Positions 1 to 11,040 of a DNA stretch of 64,000 nucleotides are shown piece by piece. Position 1 is the first letter of the stretch. Each line of letters opens with the position of its first letter. Both the position numbers and the translations under genes were made by a program. Source of the stretch: Protopterus annectens (taxonomy: Eukaryota > Chordata > Ceratodontiformes > Protopteridae); the NCBI RefSeq assembly GCF_019279795.1, contig NC_056749.1:575024247-575088246 (forward strand). Reading direction: 5' to 3'. The notes under the pieces are model-generated. The model was not told where the DNA came from, did not search any database, and saw nothing but the letters and a program-made list of their open reading frames with translations.

Positions 1-664
1 ATATTCTTGCACAACACACTCTAAAATATTCTGTAACACATTCTGATATGTTAATGGTGAATGATACTATTGATAGATAGTAATCAATAATGTCTTGTGT
101 CTCCATTGCATTGACTACTAACTGCACGTTGCCAATGCTCATGTGTTACTTCAGCAATGGACTGTCCTGTATTGAAAATGCTTACATGTTAAGTGAAACA
201 AAGTCTCACAAACACTTAAAAGTGATTATTTGCACTCCTAATCACTAGTTAACTGCATAACTTTACTCATGTTACAGGTATTATACAAATAGAGAAGTAA
301 ACAAAGCGGAATCGGTTTCTTTGCATGCACCGCTGCAGCATTCTATGCCAAAAACTTCCAAAGAACAACCCTTACATGGGGGCCACAACATTTCATTGTC
401 ATCGTCTACACTTTCAGCAACAAGCATTGGGTGTGCCATCAGTGGGTAATGTCATGTGACATACTGCATCAGCATATCAAGATTAATTAGTAATCAATAC
501 TGAGCACTTAGTGAGTGACTTGTGCATTCTTGTCTTTCAGCAATTCTACAGGTCATGGGAATGGTCCTAACCAATTGCAAGTTTCTTCCGAGGAGAAAAC
601 TGCAGACAGTGGCTGTCTTATGCCAAGTAGCCTGTCCATACCAAAAAATATGGCTTCTTCAAAG
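1..664. other. No gene recognised
   Basis: AT-rich sequence upstream of (and 3' to) the minus-strand CR1 element. I see no coding region, RNA gene or recognisable repeat here. Confidence 0.6.
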
Positions 665-740
665 ACATGTTCATAGGTTCATACTAGGCTATCTGCCCTA
701 GGGCATTTATAAGCCTATCCAGAATGTGTTTGGCTTTCGC
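665..740 (-). repeat. CR1 3' terminal tail with octamer-type end
   Basis: On the minus strand the element ends GGCTTATAAATG, then TAGCCTAGTATGAACC followed by a partial second TATGAAC. Ending in short direct repeats of about 8 bp instead of poly-A is a CR1 hallmark. The same ending is seen at 9328, 21848, 62226 (three iterations of the ATAGGTTC unit) and in a SINE at 49013. In LINEs of this type the 3' end is what the encoded RT recognises. Confidence 0.75.
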
Positions 741-780
741 CACCCATTTTAAATTTATTTTGCTATGCCCTTTTTCGAGG

Positions 781-2400
781 TTAGTATACTGTGCCTCTGT
801 CTAACAGTGACACAGAAGTGATACCCGGGGTAAACCTATGATCTCCCATCCACTCATCAAGATTCCTCTTGAAGAAGGTCAATGAGGGACTCTGCCTAAC
901 CTGGACTGGGATTTTATTCCAGAGTGAAGGGAGCCTCTGGGTTATGAATCTGTCCCTCCAGCATGTCCTATTTATTTCAGTGCTGAGGTTAAAGTCTCTC
1001 AAGTGCGTAGCTCGATGGGATTTGGATTTTCTGAGGTGCAGCATGTCCATTAATTCCGGGTTGGTTATGGCTTTATACGTCAGGCACAGATCGCCTCTGA
1101 ACAGGCGGTATGCCACTGAGTAGAGCTGGAGTTTCTTTAACTGGGCAGCATATGGCATCTGTTTGAGCCCTTTGATCCTCTTGGTGAGGTACTTTTGGGG
1201 TCTTTCCAGTTGCTGCAGGTGTCTGGTAAGGTACATCCCAAAAGGGGCATTGTACTCAATTATGGGCCTGATGAGGGATGAGTAAAGAGGCACGATGATG
1301 TCCCCTGATCTAGATGTGAATCCCTTCATGATTAGGTGGGCTATATAAAATGTTTTTCTAACCACTTTGGCCACGTGGTTGTCAAATGAGAGATTGCCAT
1401 CAACTTGGGTCCCCAGGTCTTTAATTACATCTTCTGTACTTAATGGATTACCACCTATGTGGTAATTTTAGGGCACTTTGTTTTTGCCAAAGGGGATGAC
1501 TATACACTTTTTGGCATTTAGCTTGAGGCCATGGCTCTGGCACCAGTTGTCTGTTTCTATGAGGCCCTTTTGGAGGATGCTTGTGTCGGCTGGAGAGTCG
1601 ATTATGGCACCCAGTTTGCAGTCACCTGCGAACTTGGTCAGCCACAGTCCTTCCATGTTGGCCTGTACCTCAGAGAAATGTATACCGAACAAGAGAGGTC
1701 CCAGGACTGAGCCTTGTGAGACACCACTTGTAACTGGTTTGGAGTCTGACATGGCTCCAGCAATTCTAACCATGTGGGTTCTGTCCTTGAGCCAGTTTGC
1801 AATCCATCTAGTGACATAGGGGTTTATATTTAAGCTGGTGAGCTTATCTATAATGCCCGAGTGGGGTATTGTATTGAAGGCTTTTGCGAGGTCCAGGTAG
1901 GCTGTGTGGACCACCTTCCCCTCATCAATGGCCTTGGTGACTGTTTCAAAGAAATCAACCAGGTTTAAGAGGCAGGATCTGCCCTTAAAGCCAAACTGGG
2001 TAGGATCCAGTGTTTGTAGGTCCCCAATATCTTTATTTATGAGGTCCATGATGATCCTTTCCATAGCTTTGCAGACCAAGCTAGTCAGGCTTATGGGGTG
2101 ATAGTTTCCAGGATCCGTTGAGGCACCACCTTTATGGAGAGGGACCACTGTTGCTGTACGCCACTCTTTGGGCACATATCCTGTAGTAAGGCTGAGATTG
2201 AACAGTAGTTTTATGTTTGGGTTTAGCTCTTCTTGGAGTTCATGTAGAACGCAGCCCGGGACACCGTCTGGTCCCATTGATGCTGTGTTTTTTGCTTTGG
2301 AGAGGGCAGCTCTTACCTGAGCATCTGAGATGTCAGGGGGGCAGCACTCTGCTGGGATAGATATTTGCCCTTTTGGTGGGGAGGGGGGGGGGAGAAGTTT
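781..2400 (-). pseudogene. CR1 ORF2, reverse transcriptase and C-terminal part (disrupted)
   Basis: The RT portion runs from about 2400 down to 781. Visible motifs: GPDGVPG, YVPKEWRTATVVPLHKGG, the PISLTS block, AYLDLAKAFNTIPH (motif A Asp present), SGVSQGSVLGPLLF (motif B), then KFAGDCKL where the family has F-A-D-D; the first catalytic Asp of the FADD box is Gly here, while the copies at 62697-63254 and 23515-23560 keep FADDCKL. A stop at 1468-1470 splits the frame from the C-terminal 197 residues (1374-781), which contain RKTFYIAHLIMKGFTSR and LWNKIPVQVRQS, both recurring in other copies. An indel in or near the G-run at 2385-2395 and another near 2440 separate it from the endonuclease. 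Not functional. Confidence 0.85.
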
Positions 2401-2416
2401 GCGCTGAACCTGTCAG

Positions 2417-3577
2417 CTAGGATGTTGGCAATGTCTGTGGGTTCAGTGTATTTTTGTCATTTTGGACTAATTCTGAGCATATCTGGGAATTACCACCCAG
2501 GTTCCTAACATAACTAAAGAAAGCCTTGTGATTATCCTTAGTGTCCTGTGCAATTTTTCTCTCGAAGCTGGCCTTAGACAATTTTATGTGTGCCTGTAGT
2601 TTTTTGCTAATACTGATCAGTGATGCCTTCCCTTTTTGGGATTTTGCTCTATCATTTAGTAGCTTCCTCCTTCTATTGTATAGTTTGTTTATGGCTGGGG
2701 TCCACCAGACAGGACGTCTGCCTTTGGAGGATTGGGTCTTGGTTTTATTTGGGATCGCATGATCCATGCATTCTTGAAGGTGTTCATAGAATGCGTTTAT
2801 AAAGGATTCTGCAGTCTGGGCCGTACTTTCCACAGGCCCGGGGGCTTTGAAGGATTCCACCTCAGTTTTAAAGAGTGTGAAATTTGCTTTAGAGAAGTTT
2901 TTCACTGTGGTTTTCTGGGCAGGGGGTGGAGTCGGGATGTGAATATCCAGTGAGATTAGTTTATGGTCTGACCTTACCAGTGAGGGATACACTTCTGGTC
3001 TGGAGCATAGAGTCCCCATGTTGGTGATGATCAGGTCCAGTATGTTTTCCCCTCTTGTGGGAGTGGTAACAAGTTGTTCCATAGCATTTGAGTTTATAAA
3101 TTCTAGGAACCTTTGGGCTAGGGTGTTGGAGCTAGAGTAATGCTCCCAGTCTATGTTTGGGTAGTTGAAGTCGCCCAATATAATGGTGTTTGGAGAGACC
3201 TTCATATTTTCCAGTGTTCTCAGGAAGGCCGAGTGGGATTCCTGGGTTTGGGAGGGTGGTCTGTAGCAGGCTATAAGCTGGAAGGCAGTTTTACCCACTG
3301 TTAGTTGCATATGGATAGTCTCTGATGCTTTGTGCTTTACCACCAACCTGGAGGTGTGGGTATCTTTGATGAATATCGATACTCCCCTTCCTTTTGTGGT
3401 TCGGTCCAAGTTTTGGGGCCGAAAAGCATGGTATGAGGTATAACCTGGTAGTGCTGGGGTGCTCTCAGGAGCCCTGAACCAGGTTTCTGTTACTGCACAG
3501 ATATCGATGTTCTCCATGCTAAGGAGAGTTTTGAGTGCGTGCATCTTGAGGTTTAGACTTCTGGCATTGAGTAGCAT
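2417..3577 (-). pseudogene. CR1 ORF2, apurinic/apyrimidinic-type endonuclease part
   Basis: This 386-residue open stretch begins MLLNARSLNLKMHALKTLL and has the full set of non-LTR endonuclease motifs: LNARS (Asn), AVTETW (Glu), GDFNYPNIDW (Asp/Asn) and RSDHKLISL (Asp-His). The enzyme nicks target DNA so that the RT can prime there. The C-terminal third is the linker towards the RT. It terminates early at 2417 because of a one-base shift near 2440. It would normally be the N-terminal half of a single ORF2 protein of about 900 residues. The endonuclease domain itself looks undamaged. Confidence 0.85.
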
Positions 3578-3599
3578 TACTCAATTTCTTATCCCTTGT

Positions 3600-4566
3600 G
3601 ATACCTATGGAGGTGGGTTTGTCTTTTGAGCCTTGCCTAAAAAAGGCACTATGGGGGTAGCAAGAGCCTTTGCCAATATCCGAAAGCCCAGGGGTGACAG
3701 GTGCAAGCCGTCCCTAGCGAAGGCTTGTCGAGCATATCATCCCAAGCTGATAGGCATTGGATCCCCTTTGAATGACACCAATACTTAAGCCAATTGTTGA
3801 AATTGATCATCTTGTCTTCATATTGTGGCATCATTCTTGGTGAAGGTAAGATGCTACTCAAGGTCAGTGTCATACCGGCCTGGGCTACATGCTCAGAAAG
3901 CTCCTTTATGTCTCTTTTCATGTAGTCCAGGGAGGTACGTCTCAGGTCATTCACACCAGCATGGACAATGACTGAGTCATATTTGTACTTGCCTTGGAGT
4001 GACCTGAGTGCTTGTGTTATGTGGCAGATCCTAGCACCCGACAGGCTGCTCACAGTGACCTTGTTCAGCCTGGTGAGCGGGACGTCATTGTGCCTGCCGA
4101 TAGAGTCACCTATTACAAGTGTATCAGGTGTGTTGTTTAGTCTTAAGGGCTGTGACTGTTCGGCACACTGGCTTTGTGAGATATGTGTTGCACGTGTTTT
4201 GTTTTGGGGTAGCGGCTGCTTGGGTGTCTGCTTTGGAGGTCTCTGCTGCTTCAGCAGATCTTTATTTAGAGCCTCAGAGTATGTTTTTGTGTGATTATGT
4301 GTTTGGTTTGCTGTTGTGGTAGGTCTATGTGAGACTGGAATTGTAGTGAGTGTGGTTTCCTTCTCCTAATGACTGGTTATGCCAGTACTGAGTTGAGAGA
4401 GCTTAGCCTCCAGTTTGGCTATATGGTTGCATGTCTCACATGTGTTGGAAATTGTTGGGAGGAGGAGAGGGTTGTCTGTGTACATGAGGCAGTTGTAACA
4501 TTGCCTCAACATTCCCAGATTCACCAGCTGGACCGGAGAGGAGATTGACAACTGACCTTTGGACAT
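3600..4566 (-). pseudogene. CR1 ORF1: zinc-ribbon plus SGNH/GDSL-type esterase
   Basis: The N-terminal part (4566-4366) has CYNCL...CETC, a CX2C/CX2C pair followed by a short coiled-coil-like stretch, as in CR1 ORF1 RNA-binding proteins. One in-frame TAG at 4366-4368 follows; the same frame then stays open through a Lys/Gln/Pro-rich linker to the esterase: VIGDSIGRHNDVP (nucleophile Ser in GDS, upstream of 4053), VIVHAGVNDL (the G-x-N-D block) and, after a one-base shift near 3720, DGLHLSPLG (the D-x-x-H block). ORF1 esterases are an established feature of CR1-like LINEs and are thought to act in the ribonucleoprotein. All catalytic blocks are present but lie in two frames. Confidence 0.8.
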
Positions 4567-4886
4567 ACTAGACTAATATTGGGAATTCCTTAATAATTGA
4601 AAACCAGAGCCAGTGGGGAGTGAGGGTGTAGTGCTTTTAATTTATAGTGCTGACTTATATAATTGCTTTAGTGAGCAAGTGCCAGGTAACTTAAGTGCAA
4701 TGTGTTACAGGTAACTTAAATGCAAAAATGACAAACAGTAACTTTCTTTCAAGTGAAACAAGGAAATAAGTACAGTAAGCAATGCAGATATCACTAATGA
4801 TCCACAGAAGCGCTGAGAAGCCGCGTATTAGGTGGAATTAGCGTTCCAGGGAAATAACAAGCAAACAGACAACAAGCATATAAACA

Positions 4887-5765
4887 AAGCTAGATTCAGC
4901 AGGCCTGGATCTAGTCTATGCTACAGCAAACAAGGTGTACCAATTTCAGTAAGATACAGTTCAAATATTCAGGCACTATAAACCTTTAACCAGAAATTCC
5001 CAGCTCAGAAGGGCAGAGTCCAGCCTCTTCTCCCACAAGAGTGCAGACCACAATCCTTCTTAATGTAAAATAACTGGCCTGAAGCCCAAGTGCTTAAACC
5101 AGAACTAATACACTTTAAGAATAACAGACACTGGGCTCTCAATCAGCAGTTCCCAACTTAGAAGGATGAAAGCTACCTATCCTGCCACCACAGTGCATGC
5201 CGCAAACCTTCCTAATGTAAAACAACTGGTCTGAAGCCCAAGTGCTTAATCCAAAAGACTTAGAATGATAGCTACACTTTAATCAAGTTACTACCAAGCA
5301 GTAATAAATACAATTGAAGTGCCTGGATTAGAGCTCAAGTTACACAAAAAAAGCTAGATCCAGCAGGCCTGAATCCAGTCTATGCCACAGCAAACAAGGC
5401 GCACCAACTTCAGTAAGAAGCAGTTCAGATATGCATGCACTATAAGCCTTTAACCAGAAATTCCCAGCTCAGAAGGGCAGAGTCCAGCCTCTCCTCCCAC
5501 AAGAGTGCAGACCACGAACCCTCAATGTAAAATAACTGGCCTGAAAGCCCAAGTGCTTAAACCAGGATTAATACACTTTTAGAATAACAGACACTGAGCC
5601 CTCAATCAGCAGTTCCCAACCAAGAAGGATGTAAGCTACCTGTTCTGCCACTACAGTGCAGACCACAAACCCTCTCAGTGCAAAACTGGTCCGAAGCCCA
5701 AGTGTTTAAACCAAAAGGCTTAGAATGAGTTACACCAAGCAGTAATAAATACAATTGAGTACTTT
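4887..5765 (-). repeat. Two-copy tandem repeat, probable CR1 5' UTR monomers
   Basis: Two adjacent units, about 4887-5350 and 5351-5765, both start with AGCTAGATYCAGCAGGCCTG (plus strand) and contain the same landmarks in order, including CCAGAAATTCCCAGCTCAGA and CCCAAGTGCTTAA. Each unit also contains an internal half-repeat, since the block ending in CTGAAGCCCAAGTGCTTAA occurs twice per unit. The position directly upstream of ORF1 in a minus-strand LINE suggests repeated promoter monomers. A matching fragment at 61985-62085 lies upstream of another CR1 ORF1 relic, which supports assignment to the 5' UTR. Confidence 0.65.
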
Positions 5766-5982
5766 TAAGATGATGCAAAAGTAAAAAAAGTAGGTAGAAA
5801 CACAAGTAGAGTAAAAGCAGATGAATTTTTTTTTTCTGAACAAGTGCTGAGATCAAAGAAACAGATTTGAGTGCTGAAACTAGAAAACTGGCTAGTTATA
5901 AGAAAAAATATGACAGTTGTCCGGTTAGTAGAATCACTTTCCCACATTACTTCACAAATGCCAATTACAACAGTTAGGTTAA
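5766..5982. other. Unassigned sequence between CR1 and PLE
   Basis: AT-rich, with a T-run at about 5827-5836. It lies between the CR1 5' end and the first codons of the PLE. No feature is recognised; part of it could be a non-coding 5' segment of the PLE. Confidence 0.4.
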
Positions 5983-7557
5983 TCAATAGGTTTCAGTTAC
6001 TTATGTAACCTATCTTGTCTTTTCAACACTCAGGTCTTTAAATGTAGACTCAGAAAATTTGATGAAAGGAAAGAATATTTCTTGGTTACTTTGGATGTAG
6101 TCAGTTTATTTACTATGATCCCTAATGGTAGTGGAGTTGAAAGTGTACAGGAATATTTGAAGAAATACACGACCATGGACAATAGTTTGATTGAGTTAAT
6201 AGCTCTGTTCCTGGAAATTATTTTGGATAACAACATGTTTGTTTTTGCAAAAGAGTTATTTATCCAGAATGATGGCGTAGCTATGGGCACGTCATGTGCC
6301 AATAGCTACGCCAACATTGTCATGGCTGAATGGGAGAATGCAGTATTGCTCCCCAGTTCTGAATTTAAGCAATATGTCCCTTTTTATAAGAGGTTCGTGG
6401 ATGACCTCTTTTTAATTTGGGATGGTAATGAGGAACAGTTACTACAGTTTAAGAGCTTTATAGATAGCACTACTAGTTATCTTAAATTTACCATGAGTTA
6501 TTCAAGGAGTTATATTTCTTTTTTGGATGTAGATGTTATTAGATTAGACAATGGACTAGTTAATACATCGGTACATAGGAAAATGTGTTATAAAAATACT
6601 CTGCTCCATAGAACAAGCATGCATCCACTACATGTATTTGAAAATGTTGTAAAGGGGCAGACCATGAGGGCGTCCCGACTGAATCCCTCTGATAGTGGCT
6701 TTATGGTTGAAGCTGAGAATTTAAGAACCATGTTTTTGAAGAGGTCTTATAAGGATGCGGAAATAAACAGGGCTTTGACTGACACATATAGTCTGAGAGG
6801 AACTCGAGCCTGCCCTTATTTCTCTAGTAATTTTAAGGCCGAGGAGTTAGTTACTCAAGGACAGGCACATAAGGCGAATGTTACAGTGAATGTACCTATT
6901 TATTATACTAGTGATGTAACCAATATAAAATATATTATAGAAAAATATTGGGATGTGCTCACTGTAGATGAAGATGTTTCTTAATTAGTAGGAATAAGAC
7001 CTAGATACACATACAAGAATAAGATGAACTTGAAAAGTATGTTGTGTCATAAGGAAGGTGTGAGGTACATGACGTCGAATTTTAATACGGTTGCATGTGG
7101 TAGTTGTAATCAGTGTAGTTTTATTAACAATAGTAATATATTTGAACAGCCTGTCACTGGACAAATCTTTTCTTTTTCCACAGGGACTAATTGTAGGTCA
7201 GTAAATGTGATTTATCTCGCTAGTTGCACTGCCTGCCAAGCGTTTTATATTGGCAAAACCAATAGGCAGTTGAGATTGAGAATTAGGGAACATCTTTATA
7301 AAATGAGAATAGGTGATATCACTAATGCACTAGCGAAACATCAGATACAGGCAGGGACTACACATTCCTTTACCTTTTTTGTCTTCCAGATTATTCATGA
7401 CACTATGAGGGGTGGGGATGTGGAAGCTTATACACTTGAGATGGAACTCAGATGGATTATAAGGTGCAGAGCTGATTTAACCCCTGGGTTGAATGATAAA
7501 GTTAGTCTACAACCTTTTTTGAAAAGAAGGAAGTTAGGTAAAGCTGTGAATAAATAA
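5983..7557 (+). pseudogene. PLE protein: RT plus GIY-YIG endonuclease, one internal stop
   Basis: One reading frame is open from about 5983 to 6984 and again to 7557, separated only by TAA at 6982-6984. RT landmarks: YFLVTLDVVSLFTMIP (motif A region), NDGVAMGTSCANSYANIVM (motif B), KRFVDDLFLIWDG (catalytic VDD) and ISFLDVDV. The endonuclease has VIYLASCTACQAFYIGKTN (the two parts of GIY-YIG) then RLRIREH with the conserved Arg. GIY-YIG nicks the target so that the RT can prime there. Length is short of the 700-850 residues usual for the family because the N-terminus is lost. A pyrimidine tract plus CAG just before codon GTC at 6034 resembles a splice acceptor; some PLEs retain introns. Confidence 0.8.
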
Positions 7558-7689
7558 AATTAAATACAAAATAATATATATAATATATTTTATTATTTTT
7601 TGAACAGTCACTTTTGCTTGTTTTTAACTGTTGTTTTATCTATGTTTTATAATGGATGTTTTCATAGTAGAAGCTTCATGAATATTTTA

Positions 7690-7830
7690 TTGTTTAATTA
7701 ATTGGTTTGAACAACACCCTGTTGTTAATTGTTGAAGCTATTTAAAGACTGTGTGATGTGTATGCTGCTACAGTCTGAGGAAGCCATTCTGGTGAAAGCG
7801 CTTACTACTGCATGCAATAAAGAAGGTTTT
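7690..7830 (+). promoter_or_regulatory. PLE 3' control region with hammerhead-like core and polyadenylation signal
   Basis: Order seen: TTTAATTAATTGGTT, TATTTAAAG, then CTGAGGA-AGCCA-TTC-TGGT-GAAA (a CUGANGA box, a small hairpin and a GAAA box, as in hammerhead ribozyme cores known from PLEs), then AATAAAG. The same order of AT-rich block, TATA-like box and AATAAAG recurs in the copies at 23330-23440 and 63850-63960 (minus). The third stem and cleavage site of a hammerhead could not be confirmed by eye, so an active ribozyme is not claimed. Confidence 0.45.
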
Positions 7831-9327
7831 TTATCGTTTTGGACGTTGTGGACTGCTTTCTGGTTTTGCTTTTTACTTGCCATTGCTGCTTAGTACTACA
7901 TGCTGGTGTCTGCAGAGGAATGCAGTATTTTTGTGACTTTGCGAACAAGCAGTGTTGAGTTTTACAAGCCCTCACGTTCCTGTACACAAGGTTTTTATTT
8001 TTATGCTACATGTTTTAACAGGAACGTGGTCTCTCTGTGCTAGCCTTTTATTCTTGATTTGGTTTATTTCATGTTTGTTAGTAATGTTTAAATTCTATTT
8101 CTCACAAGAGACCTGAAGCATTTTGATCTGGACATCAAACTTATCAGCACTCTGCTTATGCTCACATGTAAGTTGTTATCACTGTGATATCTTGTAGGAA
8201 TAGTTAAAGCTAGTAAAGATTAATTTAGTATTTTTCTTTGAAACCAGACCTGTCCTACTGTATTATTTTAAGTTTGTGTGATCTGTGAACTCTTGGATAT
8301 CTCTGTGGTGTAGTAGATGTGTCTTGTGTTTTAATTTATTAAATATTTTTAAAACCTTCTACCTGTGGCTGGTGTGTGTAGTGATGAAGTATGCTTTACA
8401 GTACATTATATATAGAGTTTACTGTCTAAGCCCTTCCAATAAGCCTTAGACTGTATAGTCACATTACCATTGGATATTAATATTGCACAGTAATAATTGG
8501 ACACCCTTTTAAGGGCGTTTTAGTAGCTGATATTAACTGGGTGGTGGCAGTAATTACCATCATATAGTCTGGGTAAAGGGGCACAGCTGGAGATTGTGTC
8601 AGCCTTTCCAAGGAGTGTCTAAAGTGTATAAATACTTCAGTGTGTGTGTTGTGTCAGCTACTTGGGCAGGGACACAAAGTGCTGGTTGGACAGAGAGGTA
8701 CTGGAGGTCCTAGCTTGCCCAGTTAGGCTGAGACTGGGACCCTATAGCTGTGCCAGTGGGGAGTCTTATTGGGGACCTGGTGAGCAAGGGAACAGCCAGC
8801 CACAGACTGACTGTGATCTGTGTGTGCACTTTACTGTGTGTATTAGTTATCCTTTCCTCCTCTAGGAGATGACCTCCCTGGTGTTAGTGGTGAGGATTGA
8901 GGCTCCTTGATTGCTGGGCCAGGGCACAGTCGTCACAGCCTACACAGCCTGTCTTGTGGGTTTTTGATAATCGCAAACTTGTTTTTTTCAATTGCATGGT
9001 TCTCCCCTCTTGTGGTGCTGCACATATACGAGCAGCCTTTCCAACTGAAGACACAGATGATGGCTATGCTGGTTTTCAGCCAATTGAGGGACTGTTTTTT
9101 TCTGAGTACTGAAATGTCATGTACCTAATTTACATCTGTATTCCAGCATAGAGTAATACATGTAAGAAGTGTATAACAAAGCATATATTAATTTTAAGTG
9201 CTGCTATTCTATTCCACATTTTGAAATTTGGTAATGAGTAATAAAATGTTGAATCATTTTCTGGATCCAAAGTGTTTGTCCCCATTTTCATACGAGTAAC
9301 AATTTACTTATTATAAGTCAGAAATTC
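7831..9327. other. No gene recognised
   Basis: Mixed AT-rich and moderately GC sequence. A TATAAATA at 8627-8634 followed by GT-rich sequence could mark an old LTR, but I could not find matching ends. Short ORFs here have no recognisable motif. Confidence 0.5.
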
Positions 9328-9845
9328 ATAGGTAGGTACTAAGCTATCAGCCCTGGGGCCTACACAAGCCCAGCCAAAAAAGGTACCCTGGCTTTTGCCA
9401 CCCAAGAAAGTTATTTTCCTGTGCCACTGTCGAGCAGAGCCACAGAAGTGATCCCCAGGGTGAATTTCCTATTTCCCATCCAATCATTAAGATTTTTCTT
9501 GGAGTGCTAATGAGCTTTGTTTGATATAGACAGGTAGTTTATTCCAGAGTATGGGAAGTCTCTGGGACAGGAGTCTATCCCTCAGGCATGTTCTGTTTAT
9601 TGTGGTGACAAGGTTTAGGTCCCTAGAGCTTGTAGCCGAGAGGGGATTGGGATTTCTTTAAAAGTGGAGCATGTTCAACAGCTCTGGGTTTGACACAGCT
9701 TTGTATGTTAGGCAGAGATCACCTCTGAGTAGGTGATATGCGACGGAGTAAAGCTGGATTTTGAGACCGTCTGCGTAGGGCATCTGTTTGAGGTCGGTAA
9801 TCCTCTGTGAGGTATTTCTGCAGCCTTTCCAGTTGTTGTAGATGT
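9328..9845 (-). mobile_element. CR1 LINE 3' fragment (5' truncated)
   Basis: On the minus strand this matches the C-terminal ORF2 region and 3' UTR of the CR1 at 665-1374: on the plus strand the order is TTCATAGG-type tail, GCTTTTGCCACCCA, the TCTGGGACAGGAG block and the TTTCCAGTTGTTGTAGATGTC block. It is more diverged than the first copy, with frameshifts throughout. Only about 520 bp survive, typical of incomplete reverse transcription. Confidence 0.75.
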
Positions 9846-11040
9846 CATGCAGATGTGTTGCATTGTCTGTACTATGGCCACCCTGAATCTAAAGCTTTAT
9901 ACTGTCCATAAACCACTTGGTAATCTGTGCAGAAGTTTTGCCTTTTAGGCCACAGAGCTTTAACAGCAAGATGCTTTGCCTCCATATTGAAATGTTGCAA
10001 GCAGAAAGGCCTGGTGCAGACTTAAAAACATAAAACTACTAATAGCACAGGCTATGAGTAATGGTTAACATTTTTTCCCTGAACTTCTGGGGGCAGGATT
10101 TGTCAGTCACTCATGGGATTTTTTTAGTTGTGAAGCTTAATTTTCCTGTAGGAGTGTAGTGACTCATGCTGAGCTCTACATCTGAACATGTACACAAGGT
10201 TCAGTTCTCTGCTTTGCTCTTTGTCTACATGAGGAGCAATACTCCAAAAACATTCATACTTTCTGCACTGTTTTTATTTTTAAAGGTGTTGACTCCAAAA
10301 GATGCCACACGAGGTAATGGGGGGGGGGGGGGTTAAAAAGCAAACAAAAATCTAAACCAGGTGTTTTTGAAATCCACCAATACAACTGACAATATAGCTA
10401 CCCTGTTTCAGTGTTCAGTCACAGTCAGTGCACACAGGTCTAATTTTGTATTTTAAACTGTAATGCCTCCATGCTTTGTATGGTCACAGTAGATTAGATG
10501 GCACAAGTGGTTAAGATGGGATAGTGTGCTGCCATTTGGTGAATAAGAGGATGGCAAGTTCATGAATGTAAATGGTCTTACTGGAGAGCACAACAGGATG
10601 GTCGATGTGCTAATGAGCCAACTTTGTAGTACACAGCTAGTTTTGTTTTATTGTAATGAAACGTATTAGCCTTTTGATTATACTGTTCTTAGACCATAAA
10701 AGGTATGTGGTCATTGTGGAATGCAGTGTTTAAAGTTGAGTTTATATGTCATGCTCTGCATGGAGGTTGTGGCATTCAATGGATTGCTCAGAAAATAGAT
10801 GACTGAAGGTTTGTCACTGACAGATGCAATAGTTATAGAGCTTTGTCATGAGGGAAGTAGTAATTTAGCAAGATTTGTAAATTGTGACTGGGTAGAAGAA
10901 ATGGTGGTGGTGTGCTGCTTTAGTGGGAGAAGATGTGCTTCCTGTCATTATGGTATTATGTATTGAATCATTATCAGTTTACCAGTTGTGATTAACCACC
11001 TGTTGTGTGTGATTTGACCCAGTAATGCTTTTCTTTGTGT
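9846..11040. other. No gene recognised
   Basis: Holds a run of G at about 10319-10332 and otherwise unremarkable AT-rich sequence. No coding motif seen. Confidence 0.5.

Larger units (their letters stand above)
665..5765 (-). mobile_element. Near full-length CR1-clade LINE (non-LTR retrotransposon)
   Basis: Read on the minus strand this is a CR1-type LINE: 5' UTR with a tandem repeat (5765-4570), ORF1 with zinc-ribbon and SGNH esterase (about 4566-3600), ORF2 with apurinic endonuclease and reverse transcriptase (3577-781), and a short 3' UTR ending in the octamer-type tail around 665-735. Fragments of the same family recur at 9328, 21848, 22470, 33450, 34735, 39850, 42970, 61370 and 62226, so the family is abundant in this genome. 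All three coding parts carry stops or frameshifts, so this copy is dead. The 5' limit near 5765 is inferred from where the tandem repeat ends; no target duplication was identified. Confidence 0.85.
5983..7830 (+). mobile_element. Penelope-like element (PLE), 5' truncated
   Basis: Contains a PLE-type reverse transcriptase followed by a GIY-YIG endonuclease, the defining combination of canonical Penelope-like elements, and a 3' region with an AT-rich segment, a TATA-like TATTTAAAG (about 7740), a CTGAGGA...GAAA core (7773-7798) and AATAAAG at about 7817. Two further 3' ends of related elements lie at 22570-23497 and 63790-64000. The N-terminal part of the protein is missing. No target duplication was found. 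Confidence 0.85.

Noticed and set aside
1904..4322. Plus-strand open frames over the first CR1
   Set aside because: They are shadows of the minus-strand ORF1 and ORF2.
7773..7812. Active hammerhead ribozyme
   Set aside because: CUGANGA and GAAA boxes are present but I could not form stem III with a proper cleavage site, so only a relic-like core is reported.
8520..8930. Possible solo LTR (TATAAATA at 8627, GT-rich, CAGCC blocks)
   Set aside because: No TG...CA ends, no target duplication and no second copy in the window to support it.
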